From: Streptomyces thermodiastaticus
Lineage (GTDB): Bacteria > Actinomycetota > Actinomycetes > Streptomycetales > Streptomycetaceae
Length of the DNA stretch: 64,000 bases
Assembly (NCBI RefSeq): GCF_014656135.1
Contig: NZ_BNBV01000020.1
Location: 62,001 to 126,000, forward strand
Direction: 5' to 3'
The notes beneath the pieces were generated by a model. It saw nothing but the letters and a program-made list of their open reading frames with translations, had not been told where the DNA came from and searched no databases. The first letter of the stretch is position 1, and the number at the start of each line of letters is the position of its first letter. The position numbers were made by a program, and so were the translations under genes. This document shows, piece after piece, positions 1 through 8,938 of the stretch.

Positions 1-168
1 CGCGATGTGCTCGGTGCCGGCGAACTTCGCACGGCGTGCGGCGTCGGCGGCGGCGCCCAGCGCGTGCAGAGGCGCGTGACGGTACAGGTCGAGGGCTTCC
101 TCGGGGGTGATCCGCCCGCCCGCGGCGGCACGGTCGAGAACGGACTGGAGGTCGGCCTTCTCGGTCAC
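1..168 (-). CDS. mqnC: Cyclic dehypoxanthinyl futalosine synthase, N-terminal part
   Basis: Only the first 56 codons are inside the window; the gene runs off the left edge. The GTG start follows an AAGGGGA ribosome site. The N-terminus (VTEKADLQSVLDRAA, then ITPEEALDLYR and FAGTEHIA) matches the start of MqnC, the radical-SAM enzyme that cyclises dehypoxanthinyl futalosine in the futalosine menaquinone pathway. The catalytic CxxxCxxC cluster would lie beyond the edge, so it cannot be checked. It lies on the same strand as, and downstream of, mqnA, with a 267-nt gap that shows no obvious gene. Identification rests on family recognition of the N-terminus. Confidence 0.82.
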   Translation of the reverse strand, partial: MTEKADLQSVLDRAAAGGRITPEEALDLYRHAPLHALGAAADAARRAKFAGTEHIA

Positions 169-435
169 CGGCGTCCCCTTCGCTGGACTTCGCTGGATTC
201 GTCAGGGTTGTGGACGGACCCGGCCAGCCTACGCCAGCGGTTTTCCCGAGCCGACGTCAGCCCGGGTCCGGCGGGCAGCGGATACGGGGCGCGGGCGGGG
301 CGCGGGGCGGGCCGGGGCGCCGGCACGGAGCGTGCCGGCCGGCACCCGGTGGTCCGGGCCGGGACCGGGCTCGGCCCGGACGGGGTGGTGCCGCACGGCC
401 GGACTCCCCCGGCACTGCCCCGGACCCGGCCGCCG

Positions 436-1293
<858 letters not shown>

Positions 1294-1456
1294 CTAGACC
1301 CCGGCCCGTCCGTGGCCGCCCGGACCCCCTCCCGGAGGCGGTGCGCTGCCCGGTCTCACCCGTCCGGCCGCCGCATCAGCCTTCGCGTTGCGATTCCGCT
1401 GCGTCAACCTCTCGCCAGAACCTTCAAACATCCGGGTGACGTGATCTTGCTCCCTC

Positions 1457-1484
1457 TTGCTTTCCGGGCCCCGCATGCTAGGCT
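1457..1484 (+). promoter_or_regulatory. Probable promoter of the cold-shock gene
   Basis: TTGCTT (1457-1462) and TAGGCT (1479-1484) are separated by 16 nt, a good vegetative-sigma arrangement for Streptomyces. Transcription would start near 1491, leaving a leader of about 155 nt before the ATG at 1646. The call is by eye only. Confidence 0.5.
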
Positions 1485-1519
1485 CGCAGCAAGTTGCAGT
1501 TTTGGTTTCCCTTGCAGTA

Positions 1520-1552
1520 CAGAGCCTGCGGAGCATGTGACCGCGGGCTCTG
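1520..1552 (+). promoter_or_regulatory. Stem-loop in the cold-shock mRNA leader
   Basis: CAGAGCCTGCGG (1520-1531) pairs with CCGCGGGCTCTG (1541-1552), a 12-bp stem with one U-G pair and a 9-nt loop, followed by GGTCGTTTTC. It sits in the predicted leader between the promoter and the start codon. It could be an attenuator or a structured leader element of the kind common in cold-shock mRNAs. The remaining gap sequence (1285-1456 and 1553-1645) shows no gene. Confidence 0.5.
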
Positions 1553-1645
1553 GTCGTTTTCAGACCGTATGCAGTTGTGCGGCGATTTCGTTTCCACATT
1601 TGCCGGTTCTGGAGCAGGGCGACCCTTTGGGCCCAAGGAGGGCTT

Positions 1646-1849
1646 ATGGCTACCGGAACCGTGAAGTGGTTCAACGCCGAAAAGGGCTTTGGCTTCATCG
1701 CCCAGGAAGGCGGAGGCCCCGACGTCTTCGTCCACTACACCGCGATCAACGCGACCGGTTTCCGCTCTCTCGAAGAGAACCAGCAGGTGAGCTTCGACGT
1801 GACCCAGGGCCCGAAGGGCCCGCAGGCGGAGAACGTCACCGCGATCTGA
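1646..1849 (+). CDS. Cold-shock protein, CspA family
   Basis: A single cold-shock domain of 67 residues. It carries both nucleic-acid-binding motifs, RNP1-like KGFGFI (about residues 13-18) and RNP2-like VFVHY (about 28-32), and starts [10 protein letters not shown] like other Streptomyces Csp proteins (ScoF/SCO4505 type). Such proteins bind single-stranded nucleic acid and melt RNA structure. AAGGAGG lies 6 nt before the ATG. An in-frame ATG further upstream (1577) was rejected because the added residues are unlike the family. A CCTT stretch at about 1623 could pair with the ribosome site, so temperature-dependent access is possible but unproven. A strong terminator follows within 13 nt. Confidence 0.97.
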   Translation: MATGTVKWFNAEKGFGFIAQEGGGPDVFVHYTAINATGFRSLEENQQVSFDVTQGPKGPQAENVTAI

Positions 1850-1861
1850 GTGCAGTACCCA

Positions 1862-1894
1862 AGGAGCCCCGCGCCGTCAGGCGACGGGGCTCCT
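1862..1894 (+). terminator. Terminator of the cold-shock gene
   Basis: AGGAGCCCCG (1862-1871) pairs perfectly with CGGGGCTCCT (1885-1894), and the stem extends inward through CGCC/GGCG. It lies 12 nt after the stop codon. Confidence 0.85.
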
Positions 1895-1942
1895 GCCCTG
1901 TCCAGGGGCTCTTGCCCTGTCCAGGGGCTCCTGCCCTGTCCA
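1886..1942. repeat. Three tandem copies of a 19-bp unit
   Basis: The unit ggggctcctgccctgtcca occurs at 1886-1904, 1905-1923 (one mismatch) and 1924-1942, with a degenerate fourth copy after it. The first copy overlaps the right arm of the terminator stem, so each copy can in principle pair with the left arm. Confidence 0.85.
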
Positions 1943-2110
1943 CTGGCTCCTGCCCGGCCGCGTGCCCTCGCGCGACACGTCGGCCGGATTCACCGGCCCG
2001 GGGCGGACGGCTTCCGGCCATTTTCCGGGCCGGCGGTACCGCCCTACTTCCGACGTATGCGTGCGCGCGTCCGGCAGCGGTTCCGGTGTCCGCCGTCGGA
2101 GTGCGCACCC

Positions 2111-2788
2111 ATGTCGGAGACCACCGAAGCCACCGGCTTCCTGCACGCGACCCGCGCCTTCTACGACGCCATCGCCGAGGACTACGCCGAGCACTTCCGC
2201 GGGGACCTGGATCCCCGGCCGCTGGAGCGCGCCGTGCTCACGGCCTTCGCCGAGCTGACCGCCTCGGACGGCCTCGGCGGCGAGGTGGCCGACCTCGGCT
2301 GCGGCCCCGGACGGGTCACGGCCCTGCTGCACCGGCTCGGCCTGCCCGTGTTCGGCGTGGACCTGTCCGCGTCCATGCTCGCCGTCGCCCGCCGGGAGAA
2401 CCCTCACCTGCGCTTCGAGCAGGGCTCCATCCTGGAGCTGGACCTGCCCGACGGCGTGCTCGCCGGCGCCCTGTCCTGGTACTCGTCCATCCACACGCCC
2501 GAGGACCGGCTGCCGGACCTGTTCGCCGAGTTCCACCGGGTCCTCGCCCCCGGCGGCCGGCTCCTGGTCGCCTTCCAGGCCGGCGAGGCGCCGCTGCGCC
2601 TGGAGCACCCCTTCGGCCGCCCGGTCACCCTCGACTTCCAGCGGCGGCGCCCCGAGCACATCGAGGCCCTCCTCACGGCGGCCGGCTTCGCCGTGCAGGC
2701 CCGGCTGGTGCGCGAGCCGGACGAGACGCTCGGCGAGTCGGCACCCCAGGCCTTCCTCACCGCCCGCAAGCCGCCCGCCGCCGCCTGA
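2111..2788 (+). CDS. SAM-dependent methyltransferase, class I
   Basis: A 225-residue protein with a classic Rossmann methyltransferase core. Motif I is VADLGCGPGRVT (about residues 58-69), the acidic end of strand 2 is GVDLSASML, and a post-motif LAPGGRLLVAFQ lies near 147-158. It most resembles the Methyltransf_11/25 group acting on small molecules; the substrate cannot be deduced. The ATG at 2111 is preferred over longer in-frame starts because the preceding residues are low-complexity and the folded domain begins just after it; GGAG lies about 11 nt upstream. It stands alone after the cold-shock terminator and converges with the acyl-CoA ligase gene. Confidence 0.85.
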   Translation: MSETTEATGFLHATRAFYDAIAEDYAEHFRGDLDPRPLERAVLTAFAELTASDGLGGEVADLGCGPGRVTALLHRLGLPVFGVDLSASMLAVARRENPHLRFEQGSILELDLPDGVLAGALSWYSSIHTPEDRLPDLFAEFHRVLAPGGRLLVAFQAGEAPLRLEHPFGRPVTLDFQRRRPEHIEALLTAAGFAVQARLVREPDETLGESAPQAFLTARKPPAAA

Positions 2789-2944
2789 ACGGCGCCTGGA
2801 CCGACGCCGCAGCCCCGCACACACGCGCCGGGAGCGCCACAGCCGTGCCCCGGTCCGGCCGGCCGCCCGCGGGCCCCGGCGCGCCGCGCACCGCGCATCA
2901 CGCGCCGGGCCCGGTCTCAGCTCGCGTGCCTCAGCTCGCGTGTC

Positions 2945-4900
2945 TCAGCGCGTGTACAGCTCCTCCACCTGCCGGGCGAAGTCCCGCAGGACGGCCTCGC
3001 GGCGGAGCTTCATCGAGGGCGTCAGGTGCCCGGCCTCCTGGGTGAAGTCCACCGGCAGGACGGCGAAGCGGCGGATCGACTCGGGGCGGGAGACCAGCTT
3101 GTTGGCCTCGTCAACGGCGCGCTGCAGCACGGCCAGCAGCTCCGGGTCGTCGACCAGCAGCTCCGGCGGCACCGGATGCTTGCCGTTCATCCGGCGCCAG
3201 TGGGTGATGCCCTCCGGGTCCAGGGTGATCAGCGCGGAGATGTAGGGGCGGCCGTCGCCCAGCACCATGCACTGGGAGATCAGCGGGTGGGAGCGCAGCC
3301 AGTCCTCCAGCGGGGCCGGGGCCACGTTCTTGCCGCCCGCGGTGATCAGGATCTCCTTCTTCCGGCCGATGATCGTCAGATAGCCGTCGTCGTCCAGGTG
3401 GCCGAGGTCGCCGGTCGGGAACCAGCCGTCGCGCACCGCCGGGACGACGCCCCCGGCGTGCGGGTCCCAGTACCCCCGGAGCACATGGTCCCCGCTGAGC
3501 AGCACCTCGCCGTCGGCGGCGATGCGCACCTTGGTGCCCGGCATCGGCCAGCCGACCGTGCCCATGCGGGGCCGCTGCGGCGGCGTGACGGTCGCGGCGC
3601 CCGTCGTCTCCGTCAGGCCGTAGCCCTCGTAGACGGCGATGCCCGCCCCGGTGTAGAAGGCGGCAAGGCGCCGGCCGAGCGGCGAGCCGCCGGTGATGAC
3701 GTGGCGCAGGCGGCCGCCGAGGGAGTTGCGGATGCGCCGGTAGACGAGCGGGTCGTACACGGCGCGGGCCGCCTTCAGGGCGCCGCCGGGGCCGGAGCCG
3801 GCGCCGTCCCGGCGTGCCTCCATGGCCTCGGCCCAGCGGCGGGCCACCTGCGCGGCACGGTCGAAGGTGGAGCCCCTGCCGCCGCGCTCGGCGGCCGCGC
3901 GGGCGCTGTTGTAGACCTTCTCCAGCATGTACGGGATGGCCAGCAGGAAGGTCGGCCGGAAACTCGCGAGGTCGGCGAGCAGGTCCTCCGACTGCAGGCT
4001 CGGGGCGTGGCCGAGGCGCACCCCGGCGCGGACGCAGGCGACGGCCACCATCCGCCCGAACACGTGCGACATCGGCAGGAACAGCAGGGTCGCCGGCTCC
4101 TCACCCGGCTTGCCCCGGAACACCGGGTAGAGCAGTTCGACGGCGTTGTCCACCTCGGCGAGGAAGTTGCCGTGGGTCAGGGCGCAGCCCTTGGGCCGGC
4201 CGGTGGTGCCGGAGGTGTAGACGAGGGTGGCGAGGGTGTCGGGACCCACGATGCCCCGGCGCACGTCGATCTCCTGGTCCGGGACGACCGCGCCGCGCTC
4301 GGCCAGCCGGTCCAGGTGACCCTGGTCGAGGACCCAGACGTGGCGCAGGTCGAGCAGCCGCTCGCGCTCCGGTCCGACGGCCGCCGCCTGGGCGGTCGTC
4401 TCGGTCACCAGGGCGACCGCGCCGGAGTCCTGCAGGATCGCGCAGGTCTGGTAGAGGGACGACGTGGGGTAGACGGGCACGCTGACCAGGCCCGCTGCCC
4501 ATGCCGCGAAGTCGAGCAGCGTCCACTCGTAGGTCGTGCGCGCCATGACCGCGATCCGGTCGCCGGGGGTCAGGCCCTCCGCGATCAGTCCCTTGGCCAG
4601 GGCCGCGACCTGCGCGGCGAACTCGGCCGCGGTCACATGCGTCCACGTCCCGTCCTCGCCGCGGCGGCTGAGGACGTGACGCCGCGGGTCCGCCTCCGCG
4701 TTCTCGAACGGCAGGTCGGCCAGCGAACCGTGGGTGACCCGCGCCACCAGCGGGGGCACGTAGGCCTCCCGCACCACACCGTCCAGCCGCCGGATCTGCG
4801 GGGACACGACCGCCGGGACGGCGCCGCGGCCGAAGTCGCCCGCCGCGGCGGCCGGCACCGGGAACGCGGACGGCGACGAGGACGAGTACTTGATGGGCAT
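2945..4900 (-). CDS. Long-chain acyl-CoA synthetase (AMP-forming)
   Basis: A 651-residue ANL-superfamily ligase of FadD15/AMP-dependent fatty-acyl-CoA synthetase type. It activates fatty acids as acyl-AMP and transfers them to CoA. Visible motifs are the P-loop YTSGTTGRPKG (228-238), GYGLTETTG, TGDLGHLDDDGY, and the C-terminal IGRKKEILITAGGKNVAP hinge and lysine region. The ATG at 4900 follows CAGGAGCTGCC. Upstream at 5003-5013 is an 11-bp match to the palindrome between the thiolase and fabG-like genes, which suggests shared control of a fatty-acid module. Chain-length preference is not readable from the sequence. Confidence 0.93.
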   Translation of the reverse strand: MPIKYSSSSPSAFPVPAAAAGDFGRGAVPAVVSPQIRRLDGVVREAYVPPLVARVTHGSLADLPFENAEADPRRHVLSRRGEDGTWTHVTAAEFAAQVAALAKGLIAEGLTPGDRIAVMARTTYEWTLLDFAAWAAGLVSVPVYPTSSLYQTCAILQDSGAVALVTETTAQAAAVGPERERLLDLRHVWVLDQGHLDRLAERGAVVPDQEIDVRRGIVGPDTLATLVYTSGTTGRPKGCALTHGNFLAEVDNAVELLYPVFRGKPGEEPATLLFLPMSHVFGRMVAVACVRAGVRLGHAPSLQSEDLLADLASFRPTFLLAIPYMLEKVYNSARAAAERGGRGSTFDRAAQVARRWAEAMEARRDGAGSGPGGALKAARAVYDPLVYRRIRNSLGGRLRHVITGGSPLGRRLAAFYTGAGIAVYEGYGLTETTGAATVTPPQRPRMGTVGWPMPGTKVRIAADGEVLLSGDHVLRGYWDPHAGGVVPAVRDGWFPTGDLGHLDDDGYLTIIGRKKEILITAGGKNVAPAPLEDWLRSHPLISQCMVLGDGRPYISALITLDPEGITHWRRMNGKHPVPPELLVDDPELLAVLQRAVDEANKLVSRPESIRRFAVLPVDFTQEAGHLTPSMKLRREAVLRDFARQVEELYTR

Positions 4901-5002
4901 GGCAGCTCCTGGGGCCTGCAGCTGTGTGCTGCTGTGCTGCTCACGTACGCGCCGTGCGTACCGATGTGTTCTCCGGTGGCGCGAACTGTACGGACCTGGG
5001 TG

Positions 5003-5013
5003 TTACCGCCGGT
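5003..5013. promoter_or_regulatory. Operator-like site upstream of the acyl-CoA ligase
   Basis: TTACCGCCGGT matches 11 of the 13 bases of the perfect palindrome at 6616-6628. It lies about 100 bp upstream of the ligase start. The match suggests the same regulator, probably TetR/FadR-like, but this is inference. Confidence 0.4.
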
Positions 5014-5182
5014 CGCATGCGGGATCGTACGGCGCGCACGTGAGGAATCCGTGCGGTTCCGGGGCGGATCGGGCGATGGTCCGGAGCTGGGTGTGTGCAC
5101 GTGCGCGGACGTCGGCGGACCGGCCGGACACCTGCGGCCGGACCCGTTCCCGCGCTCCCGTACCAGCCGCCGGGCCGCCCTG

Positions 5183-5231
5183 GGGCGTGTCCGGGAAGTC
5201 CCGCGGACGACGCGACGTCCCGGACACGCCC
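5183..5231 (-). terminator. Probable thiolase terminator
   Basis: GGGCGTGTCCGGGA (5183-5196) pairs perfectly with TCCCGGACACGCCC (5218-5231) over 14 bp, with a 21-nt loop. It starts about 60 nt beyond the thiolase stop codon. Confidence 0.65.
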
Positions 5232-5293
5232 TGGATGTGCTGTCCCGGAACGCCGGTGACACGCGTGCCGGGTGCTCGAACGGGCGGGGGCCT

Positions 5294-6586
5294 TCACAAC
5301 CGCTCCAGTATCGCCGTCACACCCTGCCCGCCGGCCGCGCACACAGAGATCAGTCCGCGGCCGGGCCCGCCGCGCTCGGCGAGCAGCTTGGCCAGGGTGG
5401 CCACGATCCGGGCGCCGGTGGCGGCGAAGGGATGCCCGGTGGCCAGGGAGGAACCGACGACGTTGAGGCGGGAGCGGTCCACCGGGGCCAGACCGCGTTC
5501 CTCCCAGGCCGCCAGGGTGGCCAGCACCTGGGAGGCGAACGCCTCGTGGATCTCGACGAAGTCGAAGTCCTCGATGCCGAGCCCGGCCCGCTCCAGCATG
5601 CGCGGCACGGCGTAGGCGGGTGCCATGAGCAGTCCGTCCTTGCCGTCCGCCACGTCCCCGTGCACGAAGTCGACCGCCGCCGTCTCGCAGGCCGTCAGAT
5701 ACGCCAGCGGTTCCAGGCCGCGCTCGCGCGCCCAGTCCTCACTGGCCAGCAGGACAGTGGCGGCGCCGTCCGTCAGCGGGGTGGAGTTGCCCGCGGTCAT
5801 GGTCGGCTCCGGCTGGTCGAGGCCGAACACGGGCTTGAGCGTGGCGAGTTTCTCCACCGTGCTGTCGGGGCGGAGGTTCTGGTCGCGCGTCAGGCCGCGG
5901 AAGGGGACCACGAGGTCGTCGAAGAAGCCGCGTTCGTAGGCGGCGGCCAGCCGCTGGTGGCTGGCGGCGGCCAGTTCGTCCTGCGCCCGGCGGCCGATCC
6001 CCCAGGCGCGGGCGGTGACGGCGGCGTGCTCGCCCATCGACAGGCCGGTGCGCGGCTCGGCGTTGCGCGGGATGTCCGGGATCAGGTGGGCGGGACGGAT
6101 CCGCGCCAGCGCCTTCAGACGCGCCCCGGCCGACTTGGCCCGCCGGGCCTGAAGCAGGATGCGGCGCAGTTGGTCGTTGACGCCCAGCGGGGCGTCGCTC
6201 GCGGTGTCGGTGCCGCCGGCGACCGCGGACTCGGTCTGGCCGAGCGCGATCTTGTTGGCGGCGGCGATCACCGCCTGCAGTCCGGTCCCGCAGGCCTGCT
6301 GGATGTCCCACGCCGGGGTGCGCGGATCCAGGCGCGAGCCGAGGACGGTCTCACGGGCGAGGTTGAAGTCGCGGCTGTGCTTGAGGACGGCGCCGGCGAC
6401 GAACTCGCCGACCGCGCCCGGCCCGGTCAGCTCGAAGCGTTCGACCAAGCCGTCCAGGGCGGCGGTGAGCATCTCCTGGTTGGAGGCTGTGGCGTAGGGG
6501 CCGTCGGAGCGGGCGAACGGGATGCGGACACCGCCGACGACCGCCACCCGGCGGACCTGCCGGGCCATGGGCTGAAGGGGACTCAT
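5294..6586 (-). CDS. Acetyl-CoA C-acyltransferase (thiolase)
   Basis: A 430-residue thiolase that carries out thiolytic cleavage or condensation of 3-ketoacyl-CoA. The acylated nucleophile is C99 in QQACGTG, the catalytic histidine lies in ATGHPFAATGARI, and the second cysteine in SVCAAGGQG near the C-terminus. The ATG at 6586 follows GAGGAG; a longer in-frame start at 6658 would add an atypical tail and overlap the palindromic operator. It is divergent from the fabG4-like and MaoC genes, the same arrangement as Mycobacterium tuberculosis fadA2 versus fabG4-htdX, so it probably feeds the same fatty-acid or lipid pathway. Confidence 0.94.
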   Translation of the reverse strand: MSPLQPMARQVRRVAVVGGVRIPFARSDGPYATASNQEMLTAALDGLVERFELTGPGAVGEFVAGAVLKHSRDFNLARETVLGSRLDPRTPAWDIQQACGTGLQAVIAAANKIALGQTESAVAGGTDTASDAPLGVNDQLRRILLQARRAKSAGARLKALARIRPAHLIPDIPRNAEPRTGLSMGEHAAVTARAWGIGRRAQDELAAASHQRLAAAYERGFFDDLVVPFRGLTRDQNLRPDSTVEKLATLKPVFGLDQPEPTMTAGNSTPLTDGAATVLLASEDWARERGLEPLAYLTACETAAVDFVHGDVADGKDGLLMAPAYAVPRMLERAGLGIEDFDFVEIHEAFASQVLATLAAWEERGLAPVDRSRLNVVGSSLATGHPFAATGARIVATLAKLLAERGGPGRGLISVCAAGGQGVTAILERL

Positions 6587-6615
6587 CTCGACCTGCTCCT
6601 CACCCGTCTGTAGGC

Positions 6616-6628
6616 TTACCGCCGGTAA
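6616..6628. promoter_or_regulatory. 13-bp palindromic operator in the divergent promoter region
   Basis: TTACCGCCGGTAA is a perfect inverted repeat about a central C, placed between the divergent thiolase and fabG4-like starts. The form is typical of TetR-family operators that control fatty-acid genes. A near-match lies upstream of the acyl-CoA ligase. Confidence 0.55.
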
Positions 6629-6684
6629 CAGTAACGCAGAGCACGCGTATCGCAGCACCTGTCGACCCGTGGGAGACGGACATC

Positions 6685-7986
6685 ATGGCCGACCGCTACC
6701 TCCGCTTCACCGCCACCGCGCCCGGCCGCTTCCTCACCCGCCGCCTCGGCCTGCCCCAGCCGACCGCCCTGCGCCGCTGGTCACCGGAGCATCCCGGGCT
6801 CGACGGCCCGCTGCTGCACCTGACCGCGGGCACCTCCGCGCTCGACCTCGCGCCGGTCCTGGACCGCACCGGGCTGCCCGCCGGGGACCGCGACCCGGCC
6901 GCCGTGGTGCTGGACGCCACCGGGGTGCGGGACGTCGCCGCGCTCGCCGAGGTGCACGCCGCTCTCCACCCGGTCGTCCGGTCCGTCCGGGCCGGCGGAC
7001 GGGTGGTCGTCCTCGGTGCCCCGCTCGATCCCGCCGACCACCACCAGTCCGCCGCCCAGCAGGCGCTGGAGGGCTTCACCCGCTCCCTCGGCAAGGAGAT
7101 CGGCCGGGGCAGGACCGTCAACCTGGTGCGGCTCGACGACGCCCGTGCCGCCGAGTCCACCCTGCGGTTCCTGCTCTCCCCGAAATCGGCCTACGTCAGC
7201 GGCCAGGTCGTCCACATCGCCGGCCACGAGCCCACCGCGCCCGAGGACTGGTCGCGCCCGCTGGCCGGCCGCACCGCCCTGGTCACCGGTGCCGCCCGCG
7301 GCATCGGCGAGGCGGTCGCCGAGACCCTCGCCCGCGACGGCGCCAAGGTCGTCGTCCTGGACGTGCCCCAGGCGGAGGCGGACGCCCGCCGCGTGGCCGA
7401 ACGGCTCGGCGGCACCGCGCTGCCGCTGGACGTCACCGCCGCCGACGCCGGAGCGCGGATCGCCGCGGCCCTGCCCGACGGGCTGGACGTCCTCGTCCAC
7501 AACGCGGGCATCACCCGGGACCGGCGCCTGGTCAACATGCCCGCGGAGCGCTGGAATCCGGTGCTGGAGGTGAACCTCGCGAGCGTCCTGCGGATCACCG
7601 ACGAGCTGTTCGCGGCGGGCACCCTGCGGCCCGGCGGCCGGATCGTGGCCACCGCCTCCATCGCGGGGCTCGCCGGGAACGCCGGCCAGACCAACTACGC
7701 GGCGAGCAAGGCCGGGATCGTCGGCCTGGTGCGCGCCCTGGCCCCGCGTGCGCTGGCCGAGCACGCGGTCACCGTGAACGCGGTCGCCCCCGGCTTCATC
7801 GAGACGACGATGACGGCCGCGATCCCGCTGTTCATCCGCGAGGCGGGCCGCCGGATGAACTCCCTCGCCCAGGGCGGGCAGCCCGTCGACGTCGCCGAGA
7901 CCACCGCCTGGCTCGCCCACCCGGCCTCCGGCGGCGTCAACGGCCAGGTCGTCCGCGTCTGCGGCCAGAGCCTGCTGGGGGCCTGA
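6685..7986 (+). CDS. fabG4: High-molecular-weight 3-oxoacyl-(acyl carrier protein/CoA) reductase, FabG4-like
   Basis: A 433-residue short-chain dehydrogenase with an extra N-terminal half. Residues about 1-190 form a degenerate flavodoxin-like or Rossmann domain without catalytic residues. Residues about 205-433 are the active SDR domain: glycine motif TGAARGIG, NAG in HNAGITRD, and the YxxxK pair Y338/K342 in QTNYAASKAG. This architecture and length match FabG4 of mycobacteria, which reduces 3-ketoacyl-CoA with NADH. It reads away from the thiolase and is followed 3 nt later by a MaoC gene, as in the mycobacterial fabG4-htdX pair. Confidence 0.92.
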   Translation: MADRYLRFTATAPGRFLTRRLGLPQPTALRRWSPEHPGLDGPLLHLTAGTSALDLAPVLDRTGLPAGDRDPAAVVLDATGVRDVAALAEVHAALHPVVRSVRAGGRVVVLGAPLDPADHHQSAAQQALEGFTRSLGKEIGRGRTVNLVRLDDARAAESTLRFLLSPKSAYVSGQVVHIAGHEPTAPEDWSRPLAGRTALVTGAARGIGEAVAETLARDGAKVVVLDVPQAEADARRVAERLGGTALPLDVTAADAGARIAAALPDGLDVLVHNAGITRDRRLVNMPAERWNPVLEVNLASVLRITDELFAAGTLRPGGRIVATASIAGLAGNAGQTNYAASKAGIVGLVRALAPRALAEHAVTVNAVAPGFIETTMTAAIPLFIREAGRRMNSLAQGGQPVDVAETTAWLAHPASGGVNGQVVRVCGQSLLGA

Positions 7987-7989
7987 GAG

Positions 7990-8907
7990 ATGACCGGCAC
8001 CGAACCCAGCCGTACCGCGTCCGGCCCCGGCCGCCCGGACCTCTCCCCCGTCGTCCTCGGCCGGCCGCCCGCCCTCGCACCGCTGCTCCTGCGGGGCGCG
8101 CTGCGCTCCCCGCTGCGGCGGGCCCGCCCCGACGCCCCCTGCCCGCGCACCCGGCTGGTGCTGCCCTCCGCCCGGGCCGACGCGGCACGGCTCGCCGCCT
8201 ACCGGAGCATCTGCGGCTTCCCCGAGGACGGCACCCTGCCGGTCACCTATCCGCATGTGCTCGGATTCCCGCTCGCCATGCGGCTGATGAGCGGCCGGGA
8301 CTTCCCGCTGCCGCTGCTCGGCCTGGTCCACACCTCGATCGAGATCACCCGGCACGCCGCTCTGCCCGCCACGGACGCCTACGAGCTGGCCGTGCACGTC
8401 GCCGGACTCGCACCGCACCGGCGCGGCACCGAGGCCACCGTCGTCACCGTGCTGCGCGCGGGCGGCACCGTGGTGTGGGAGTCGGCGAGCACCTATCTGG
8501 CCCGCCACCGCACCGCGGACGGTTCCGCACCCGCCGCCGGCGGATCCGGCCCGGGCTCCGCCGCGCGGACGCCGCTGCCCGAGGTGGACCGGTGGACGCT
8601 GCCCGGCGACCTGGGGCGGCGCTACGGTGCCGCGTCCGGGGACCGCAACCCGATCCACATGCACCCGCTCACCGCACGCCTGTTCGGCTTCCCGCGGGCG
8701 ATCGCGCACGGCATGTGGACCGCGGCCCGCTGCCTGGCCGCGCACGGCACGCCCGAGGCCGCCTCGGTGCGGGTGGAGTTCAAGGCCCCGGTGCTGCTGC
8801 CGGGTACGGTCGTCCACGCCGCCGACGGCACCGGGCGCTTCGCGCTGCGCTCGGCGGACGCGTCCCGCACCCACCTGGTGGGCGAGGTGCACGAGCTGCC
8901 CGCGTGA
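7990..8907 (+). CDS. MaoC-family 3-hydroxyacyl thioester dehydratase, HtdX-like
   Basis: A 305-residue double-hotdog hydratase/dehydratase. The C-terminal hotdog carries the hydratase motif RYGAASGDRNPIHMHP with the catalytic Asp and His, followed by AIAHGMWTAA. The N-terminal half is a degenerate hotdog. With the FabG4-like reductase, which ends 3 nt before it, it can perform two successive steps of fatty acyl elongation or, in reverse, beta-oxidation. M. tuberculosis HtdX has the same partner and orientation. The chain-length range cannot be read from the sequence. Confidence 0.9.
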   Translation: MTGTEPSRTASGPGRPDLSPVVLGRPPALAPLLLRGALRSPLRRARPDAPCPRTRLVLPSARADAARLAAYRSICGFPEDGTLPVTYPHVLGFPLAMRLMSGRDFPLPLLGLVHTSIEITRHAALPATDAYELAVHVAGLAPHRRGTEATVVTVLRAGGTVVWESASTYLARHRTADGSAPAAGGSGPGSAARTPLPEVDRWTLPGDLGRRYGAASGDRNPIHMHPLTARLFGFPRAIAHGMWTAARCLAAHGTPEAASVRVEFKAPVLLPGTVVHAADGTGRFALRSADASRTHLVGEVHELPA

Positions 8908-8938
8908 GCGTGGGGCGCGGGCCGCTCGGTCCCCGTCG

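Larger units (their letters stand above)
4901..5293. other. Intergenic region between acyl-CoA ligase and thiolase
   Basis: No convincing gene. It holds the ligase promoter area, an operator-like half site at 5003-5013 and the thiolase terminator at 5183-5231. Short open frames here lack family-like sequence. Confidence 0.6.

Noticed and set aside
3026-6613. A 1195-codon plus-strand frame opposite the acyl-CoA ligase and thiolase
   Set aside because: It is the antisense shadow of two clear minus-strand enzymes, with no domain of its own.
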